64,000 bases of DNA. Origin: Durusdinium trenchii. Its lineage: Eukaryota > Sar > Dinophyceae > Suessiales > Symbiodiniaceae. Position numbers and translations under genes: made by a program. Under the pieces are notes generated by a model. That model was not told the origin of the DNA. It saw only the letters and a list, made by a program, of their open reading frames with translations, and searched no databases. Below are positions 34,101 through 43,100 of this stretch, piece after piece. Numbering within the stretch: position 1 is the stretch's first letter; each line of letters starts with the position of its first letter. The stretch lies in contig CAXAMN010003669.1 in the NCBI GenBank assembly GCA_963970005.1, forward strand, positions 1,129,717 to 1,193,716. Reading direction: 5' to 3'.

Positions 34101-37100
34101 CGTAACGTCGTACGCTTTGGTCGGTACGCCACCTGCCCCTGACCTTGATGCTGTTGTGGTCTCGAGCACCTGAAGTCATATCGTCTGTGGCTCCTCCATG
34201 CCTCAACTGGTAAGGATGAAGATTGCTCAGCCCCAGGTGGCTTGCTGCTTTCGAGAATTGTTTTCGATACTGGTCCATAGTGAAGGTGAACACTGGGGCA
34301 TCCTTCTTTGGCAACTTCTTGGCGCGCAACAGCAGTTGATCCCCCACCCAACGAATGGCCGGCAGGTCGAAAGGAATGCAGTTGTCGTACACACCTACTT
34401 TGTCGGGTCGTCCGCCTTCTTGCTCCCTGACAACCAACCGTACAAATTGGAACTGGACCCCTGCTGACTTCACTGGCGCGATCACGTTGTCTCCCTTGAT
34501 CTCTATCGCCTCCCCGGGTCTCAAGTACAGGAAGAAAGCCACCAACGTCAACAACGCCATGTCTTGACGTCCTGCAGCCAGGAGATTCATCACTATCCCG
34601 TACATAGCAACCTTTGGAAGAGGCAGGCGGCTCAAAGCAGGAACCACTTTCCGCCACCCCTTGAGTGCCCTTCGCGATCTCACTAGTTTTCCTTTTGCTG
34701 CCATGAAGTTGAACTCTATTGATGCGAGGGTCTTCTCCCCTTCGTGCGCTCCCCTTCCCTGAAGGTACATGAGATCCATGTAGTCGGCTAGCAGCGGATC
34801 CAAACTGTCCAAGCTGGGTGGCCAAGCTTCTCCGCTCTCCTTGCAAAAGTCCACGAAGAGTTGAAAGTATTTCTGGTACTGATACTGAACCTCCACGCTC
34901 ACACTCTTCCTTTCCAGCACTGAGAGCTGCTGACTTCGGGCCAACTTCCCAACCCGGTCTGGGCAAATCGCTGGCAAGCTTGTCACTGACCTCCGAGACC
35001 TCTTGGCTGGAGGCTGCACTATCATGTCTGGTGCCACAGTCCTCTGCGTGGACTTCGGCTTTGGTTTCTTCAAAGGCTCGTCTTTCATCTGTTTCACCGC
35101 CAAGGTTCTGACGACTGCATTCCGAGGGCTCATGTACTTGCCCTTCGCAACTCGGTTGTTTGGCTTTGCTGGGCTTGACTTGACATTCTTTGCAGTAAGC
35201 ACCCGGAGCGATTTGGCCACGGGAGGGACCATCGGCGATGTTTTTCTCACTTGGGATCCACCTACCGCGAAGTACTAAACCACATACAAGTGAAATGGAA
35301 CCAATCTGTTGAAGCACACGAACATCCCAAAATTTTGAGATCGACCTTTTCCCAGTGAAAAACAAAGTGCCATGTTGTCCACAAAAATCAAATGCCTCTT
35401 GTGTCGATGTCGCTGTGCTCTACTAAGCCTCCTAACAGCAAGTAACAGACAACGTGCTTCCTTCATTGTAATGTGCTCATCTGTGTGTCGCCACTTTCCC
35501 ATGCCAACCGTCTTCCATCGAGCCGGAGAAAGGAGGTGCTCTGGGATCTCAGGAAAAGAAGAGTCAACCACATAGTTGTCCAAATCATCCAACTCTCCCA
35601 AGTTACCACCAACCGTAAGGGGGTCAGAGAAAACACAACGTTTCAGCGCCCGCTGTCGCGGCTTCCACTCCCCGGGCTCAAGCCTGCGATATCGCCAGCG
35701 CTCCTGCCAGCGTCCGCAGCTGCAAGCATCGTCGGCCAGCAGTTCTGTTTCACACACGCCCCAGCCTTCAGGGGAGGCATCTGTTGCCGTGGCGACCGTC
35801 GACCAAGGAATCCGAAGATCAGCCACCAACAAAGGAAGAATGCCAATGAAAATCTCGCACTCAAGCTTTTCATCAACTGTTAAATACCGAGGCTTGCATT
35901 TGCTTTGTACCATGTCGTATAACCTTCGAAAAACTGCCATACCACTCCGTTGTAGGACGCAAACAAACATTGAGTGTCCTAGTAGCCTTTGCACCAGCTC
36001 AACCGAAACCCTGTGGTTGCAAATGTACTCGAAAGCATAAATGAGAGACCAAATGCGATTGCTGCTACACTTCACCAATCCCAAATGCCCATCAATAGTG
36101 CCTCCCAAAGTTGCAGTCACAGAGCTGGCGTCCGTGTGCTCGTGCAGCTCGAAACCCATCCTTTCCAACCGAGCACAAACTGAGTCCTTTTCCTCTTGAC
36201 ATAGTTTTGAGGAAAAACTAAGTACATGTACGTTGTCGCAATAAGGCATTGTGGCACAACTGAACTCAGAAAGAGAAGGAGGAGGATGAGCTTCCAAAAA
36301 CACTCCATCACGCTTGATATCCAGAGCCCCCATAGCTGCTTGCTCATGCAGAACCTGTGTTAGATAGAAGGACCAATTGAACCCCATGGGCAGGACCTTA
36401 ATGCAGGGGCATATGAACTCACCGGGACCACCAGGGAGTAGATGTGCGCCCACATCCCCAACAATGCTTCTCGCCTCTTCCCACCGCAGATCTTCATGAA
36501 GACAGAAAAACTGCTCCATACCTGACGGCAGGTCGCATGCGTAGAAGCAATCTCGAATGTCGCTAGTCGAAACATAGAGCGTCTGCCCCTCCGGAATGTG
36601 CAGCTCTGCTAAGCTTGACAGAGACCCCAGCTCAGTGCGAGGAGGGTCTTTGAATTGCAAGTTCACAGCCCGGCAGTCTAAAACAAGCCTTTGACGGTTT
36701 ACAGATTTGCCATTTAAAACCTTGGGTTTCTTTGCCACACTGAAAGCCCCAACACGGCCCCTACAGCATTTGGTAAAGGAGAGGACCCCACACTTACGCA
36801 ATTGCTGCGCAAAAGAAAGGTACTGCTTCTTATTTTTCAGAAGAGGGTCAGTGTAAGGCTGCAGTGAAGAGGCCACTGCTTCTAGGTCAGTCCAAACCGT
36901 AGCATCTTGCAACATGTAATCCTCAAAGTGGTCCACCATCCGCTTGACAGGACCATCAAGGTTATCAGAAAGGCTTACTCCAGCTATCTTCCCTGAGGGA
37001 AGAGATAACTCATTCAGCTTCATTCCGACAACATCGCCAACACCAGGAGAAAAATCCATGTAGGAGCTCCCAGCTGTCCGGAGCGCTGCAAAGGCTCCCT

Positions 37101-40100
37101 GACATCGTGCATCACTCGGCGGAGGGCCCAGCTGCTTCACCCTCTTGATGACATGCTTCATGCAATCACGCTGTACCAGAGGCAGATGCGTCAAACTATC
37201 AACCATCTCTGAACCTCCAACCCTCTTTGTGCCGAAAAACATTGAATTCAAACTCTGAATGGCCAAGTTGACACGGCGGGTCACCGCCTGTCTCTCATGA
37301 ACACGCCGAGCAGTTGTTCTACTCAGACCTGTCTGGCGAAGTGGCTCTTCACGCAACCGAGGAAGAGGAAAAACATCACGTTTCCGATCGTCCCCATCCC
37401 CAGGTACATGAAAAATGCGGGTATCCTTCCACTTCGGCATGGTGAAAACAAAATTGCAACCAGAGAAAATTCAAAGGAGCCCCCAGCCCAGCTGCTATCC
37501 AGAGGTTCCCAACGATGCCCAAGACTATTGCCCCTGCGCCCCGGACCCTCTGCCGGATCCCTTAGGCGCATTCTTGGTGCCAGCCTTCGCCTCGGCCAAC
37601 TTTCTGCGTTCCTTCAAAATGGCTGAATCCTCTTGGAGTTTCTTCGAGACATGGTCAGTCAAGGATGGAACCACGATGGATCCCCCTTGACGATAGCGAT
37701 TCCCCAAGTAGTAGTCGGCACCATCGTACGAAGGAGCTGATGCGTTGTGGCTGTGAGCAGCAGCAATCAACTGTCTCCTGCGCACAAGAAGTTCGAAAGA
37801 GGCCAGATTTGTCACATTGAGAGCATCGTAACAAATTGCAGTGTCAAGGATCTGGGCAAGAGTCTCGTCCTCAAAAACCGCTCGGGAGCCCTCAGGCACT
37901 CGACTTTGGGCAACCCAGGCAAGATGCTGCGCATGGCAGCTTTCGCTGACTGACTGGATTGCACGAAGGTACTCCATGCACGTTCTTGGTTCATACGGGA
38001 AATCTTCAAGCTCCGTGGACACCATCTCGCCTACGGAATCCCTAAAGGTCCTGAGTCGGTCCCCATTGGCAGAGTATTTCACAGCCATCGTTCGGATATC
38101 TTCGGCAACATATCGATCGTCACCTTCAGCAGCTTCCGCAACTCGGCATAGTCCAACCAGGCTTTCACATGTAATGCCGTGATCATCACGTTTGATTTTC
38201 TTATAATCAAACACACATGTCGCACTCCAGTGTCATCAGCAATTTCCATGATTCCATGGTCACCCAAAGTAGCCATACCAACCGGGGGTGTGACAACTTC
38301 GCCCAGTTTCCTTCCCTCAACCAGACTACACAGAACCCAGACCTCATCGTTTGGAGGAGCCACCGGCACAGCAGGAGCTGCCCCCAGTCCACGGCGTCTG
38401 CGCTCACGCGCTGCCTCAGCTCTTCCGGCTGCCATGTGCCTTGCATAGGCAGCCGCACTCATGGGTGCAAAGCCATAGATGTGCCCAGCCGGCACACCCG
38501 GGGGCAAGCCACCACCGGGAGGAGCAGGATGGTAGGCCGCTAGATCAGCATTGGAAACGTGCAGCTGCTCTGTGTATACGTCCATGTCGGGCGTTAGAAT
38601 CACCCACTCGTGAGTGGCAGAGTCTACTTCGGCCAACACCAAACGACTGTGAACACATGGAGGGGCCTCTCCGTAATCCAGAAAAACCACATCGCCCACG
38701 TTGACAGCCATCTATCCGGTGATCTGAATGCCCCGAGTGGGGCCAAAGATGCCTTTGGATTTTCCACTTCCCTTCTGCTGAGAGAAAACAAAATACAACT
38801 CTTGCTGATCTCCCTTGTTGGTAAGAGTCACCCGGAAGGCTAACGCAACGTTTGCCAGAATCCCTGCTAGTCCTAAAAGGATAGCCAGCCAAACCCCAGC
38901 TGATGGAAACCACAGCTCTGAGTCGCGCGAACCGTTTTGGACCTTGCAGTTACACTGGCACACACATGGCAATGGATCTTCTCACTGGTCTCCAAGCCCT
39001 CGAATCCACCAGCCCAAAACCACACTCACCAAAGCAATTGCAGCGTGAGAGAGGTCCATGCCCACCGATCCAACTACAAAAGAACTTGAGGATGAAACAG
39101 ACGGCCAACATGGTGTCAATCCTACAGTCACGTCAAGAATCTACAAGTAGCCAGAATATATATATATATACACATGGAGTCCGGCCAAAAGTCTATAATC
39201 AAAAGTAGATAAGGGGTCGACAGTAGCTTATGATGTTGTTTTTTCAATTAGATTATGTAGCGGGCCCCCAGCTAGACACACCTGGATGATAGCCAAGTAG
39301 ACACTTTTTAAATGAAATTGGAAAATGCAATTTCTGACGTATCGTCCCAAGCCAATTGCAATGTTAAGGTAGGGGGTATTTATAGAGGAAAACAGTCTTC
39401 CAAAAAGGTCTATTTTCAGGTTCTATTTTAATATTCCCGGGTGTACATTGCATGTTGCTGGATTGCACAACTCCAGGCGTCACAGGGCGTGCAATCGTCG
39501 TTTGGGCAAAGCCATCCCGTCTGAGGGCCCACCTTGCCTGGGCACGATGGCGTAGCTTCCGGAATAAGCAAACCCACATCCACCGGACCCCTTCAATTCA
39601 TGGGGGAGACATGCAACATCCTTGAAATATCTTGCAGTCATCCCTCTTGCAAAAATAACGTCATGGAACTCTTCAAGCACAGTCGAACAAATGGCGACGT
39701 CCTTGGCGATTGCATGCCATTGCAACCCACCCAGGAAATTTGGACGAAACAAGGATATGATGTACTGTGACATACATATGTACTCATATATACATGTTGA
39801 ACCAACACTAATGTACGTTATGCAATTAAGTGTAACATCTATATTCTAACTCACTAAATAATGTATACATACCTCTCATACCTCAATGCTGGGCACAAGT
39901 GAGCATGGAGCTTTTTGTGAACAAATGCTTCTCGCCGGGGGCCCGGAAGAAGCAACGACCCAACACCCCAGCACATCGGCTGTTTGGCCGTCCGGGATGC
40001 ACATCGGCTCCAGCATATTATCTGGTTTGTGATGGAAATGCTCCTGAGCGCGGCACATCGGCCCGACACGGTTGGTTGGGCAGGGCTGTGAAACAGCGGG

Positions 40101-43100
40101 CCTGCAGGGCAAAGAGCCGATCGAAGTTCATGGCTTGAACCGGCTCACCCAGACTGCAAAACACTCGTTTCATCTCGTTTCGGAATCCTTCGCTGGGATC
40201 CGAAGCTGACATGGATTCGATTGGCTGACCTTGATGAGAGGCCTGGGGCCATCTGTTCCTTCCTGGTGGATCCGGTGTAACGTGCCGAGTCACTCTTACC
40301 ACGGACTCCACGCTGCAGGCCCCACAGAACATGCAGTTCGAATTCTGACTAACACACATACAGATCAAGTTACCATCTTCACACATCGCACACAAAAGAA
40401 AGCATTGCTCCACCTTGTCTCCCCCTTCATTTGTTGACTTCCCTGCCATGATCAGGGGCCAGCCAAGCTGCTGGACGAACAGCGTCCCATGCACGGGCGC
40501 CCTTCGTCAAGCCTTGGGGAGGTCGGGTCCCATAACCGAGATGGGGAGGCCTCCTTGGGGCCCAAGACGACTCAAGGCAATCAACGTAACATGTGTGACA
40601 CAGTACAAGAACCTGACCCACTGTTCTGATTTGTTTGGACACTTCTGGGAGGCACCTCAAACAGTTCGCCGCTACTCTCACCCAAATCCGTTCTAAGAAG
40701 AAACCAAAAGGATCCCTCGGAGCCAAGAGGATCACGCGTGTCTTACGATGAAGGGATTCCCCAGACGCAATCACAACTACTTACCGTATGGGTGGACACC
40801 AACCGATGAACCCACGCTCAACGTGACCCAAGGCAGGCCTGGGTGAGCCTCTCCCAAAGACACAGTGTGGTTCTACATCCACTTGTCCATTCACCGAAGG
40901 TTTGGTGGCTAAAAAATACCATAGTGGGAGAACTACAGTTACAGTATATAATAAGAAATTTGGCACTGATCTAAGTCCAAGGCATACACCATTTATGTAT
41001 CTGAGTCCTCGCACTCTTTTCGCGTTGTTGACAGTAATCTTCGAACAAATGTCAACAGATGTCGTTCATCAAGGAGTTTACAAATTTGATTCAAATGTTT
41101 GGGCTGGCATATCAAGGCTGATTAACATCAAGGAACCGAAAAATTTAAGGAAACTCCTAAGAAACCCATAGCAGCCCCATCCTGCTCCGGTGCTCAAAAG
41201 GTCCGGCATGTCTAAATTAGTGGAACAGCACGGGTCAACGACTTCAACATCTTGAGGTCACACCTGTCCTCCCCGACTTCCAAACCGAAACGACCCTGCC
41301 GAGTCTTGTTTCATCGTGTTTCGCTCCAGCGGACGGTTCCCGAACTTGCTGCCACCCCAGCCGGTGCACGGCATGTCATCTCCTGGCCGCCGCCGGTGCT
41401 CGAAGGGGGGCGTTTCCGTTTCCTGCGCTGCAACAGGTGGAGATTTTTAGGATCACAGGAAGTTCGGAAGATCATGGGGGTGCTTTGGATATACTTAGTG
41501 GGCACATCCAATTCTACCTCGAAGAACAGGCCTCCCATGACTCATTGTCTATATTCTACTCAAACACACACGACAAAACACAAAACACAAAGCACAACAC
41601 CCAAGGCAAACGCATGCGAAAACGTGGTTCTCCAGTATGCACACGTACACGCGCACAGGTGTGTTTCCCACTCTGTTTCTAAGAGTTTCAACTCCCCCAC
41701 TTTTCCAGCAGGGGCGTCAGGGTCCATACACCTACCTGACGCAACGAAGCTCTGGTGTATCGAGGGATGGGTGGACTGATCATCCACCTGTACCTGCTTC
41801 GTGCCAACACTCCAATCTTCCTGCTGTTCCTTGGTTTCATGGTCCTTGCACGATAGACCCCTAAACCCTCTTTCAGCTGAAGTGTCGCTGCGCCACCGCA
41901 GCCTGCCGCGCGTCAGTTGACCGCTGATTGCAACAATTGTTCAACATTTCAAATGTGCTGACCCTTTCACCTTGCGTTTCCCTCAGTCCTTTTGACCTGG
42001 GAATTGAATTAACTGAAAACCCAATGTCAAAGTGTGTGTCTGTGTAACCCTTGGAATCACAGGGATCCTTTTGGATTGTTCTTGCTTTTAGTGTTTTCGT
42101 TTTGCAGCAGGGGGCCCATGGACACTTGGATGGCATGGGCCAACGAAGACCCATCCAAGCTGTCGTGAAAACGTACCTGCTTGGTGCACCTGGGCGCATT
42201 GTAAGACGCAGCTGGTGGCCACCTTTCTTCCTTTTCTTTTGTAAAGTGCTAGTGCATCTGCAGATGTGAGCGGCCGTCGCCACCCTGTCGTTTCGACTTC
42301 GACTTGCGCGTTTGGCCCCACTTCCTTTTGAAGACCCCCAGGCCCTTTAGGATTGTCCTGGACCTTTCAGGATTTGGATTCTTAGGCCGGCGTGTGGCAC
42401 CGCATTCACATCAGTACGCATATCCATAAGTGTGTCTCTCCCAGTGAGAGTCCGGGATGAGCCCGCAGAGTGCCTCCCGTGGACCCGTTGAACGGGGGTT
42501 TGTCGCTGTTTCCCTTGCTTTGGAAACGTAAGTGCCCACAGCGGGCGAAGGTGGCCTAGGCCGTACGTCCGATGATTTTTGTCTCATCTTTGGAATTCCA
42601 AGTTGGCTCATGCCTTTACGTGACCGCAGCGGTCGAAGCAGCCAGCCATTTTGGCAGGGCACAAGGTGACCACAGCGGTCAAAGCAAGTTTAAGGTTCAT
42701 TGGAACCTGTGGGGAACTTAGCCCCCTTCTCCCCCTTCCCCCTTTCCCTCTTTGCTTTCTGGGGTTTTCCTGAATGTAATACTCAGGATCTCCCCTTTCT
42801 TTCTTTGGTGTGTCCCTGGACGACTGTTCGTAGCTGGGAACACCTTCCCCTCTTCACTTGGTTCCTTTTCATCGGCAACCACACACACCTTTGTCTGTCT
42901 CGTCCTTTTCATTTTCTTCTGTCCCTTTTGCGTGCACATGTGCCCACCTCCTTTCCGGGCAGGATGGAGGTCCCACATGCCTCCCTTCGGGGAGGCGTGT
43001 GTGTGTAACCCTTGGAATCACAGGGATCCTTTTGGATTGTTCTTGCTTNNNNNNNNNNAGACCCCCAGGCCCTTTAGGATTGTCCTGGACCTTTCAGGAT

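Larger units (their letters stand above)
33201..38972 (-). mobile_element. DIRS-type (tyrosine recombinase) retroelement with a C5-methyltransferase-like domain
   Basis: On the minus strand the order is a Cys-rich/membrane leader ORF, a two-part leader protein, RT-RNase H, tyrosine recombinase, and a cytosine-5 methyltransferase-like domain. RT-RNase H followed by a tyrosine recombinase, with no integrase, defines DIRS-like elements. The copy is broken by an in-frame TAG (38712), a shift near 38210, a shift near 35335 inside RNase H, and a shift near 33438 inside the methyltransferase. Terminal repeats were not identified at either end. It lies within the interval separating amylase regions I and II. 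Confidence 0.85.

Noticed and set aside
42618..42660. Possible relict spliced-leader sequence (AGCCATTTTGGC)
   Set aside because: Only about 12 bases match the dinoflagellate spliced leader, the ends disagree, and another chance match occurs at 12359. It is not enough to call an integrated cDNA.
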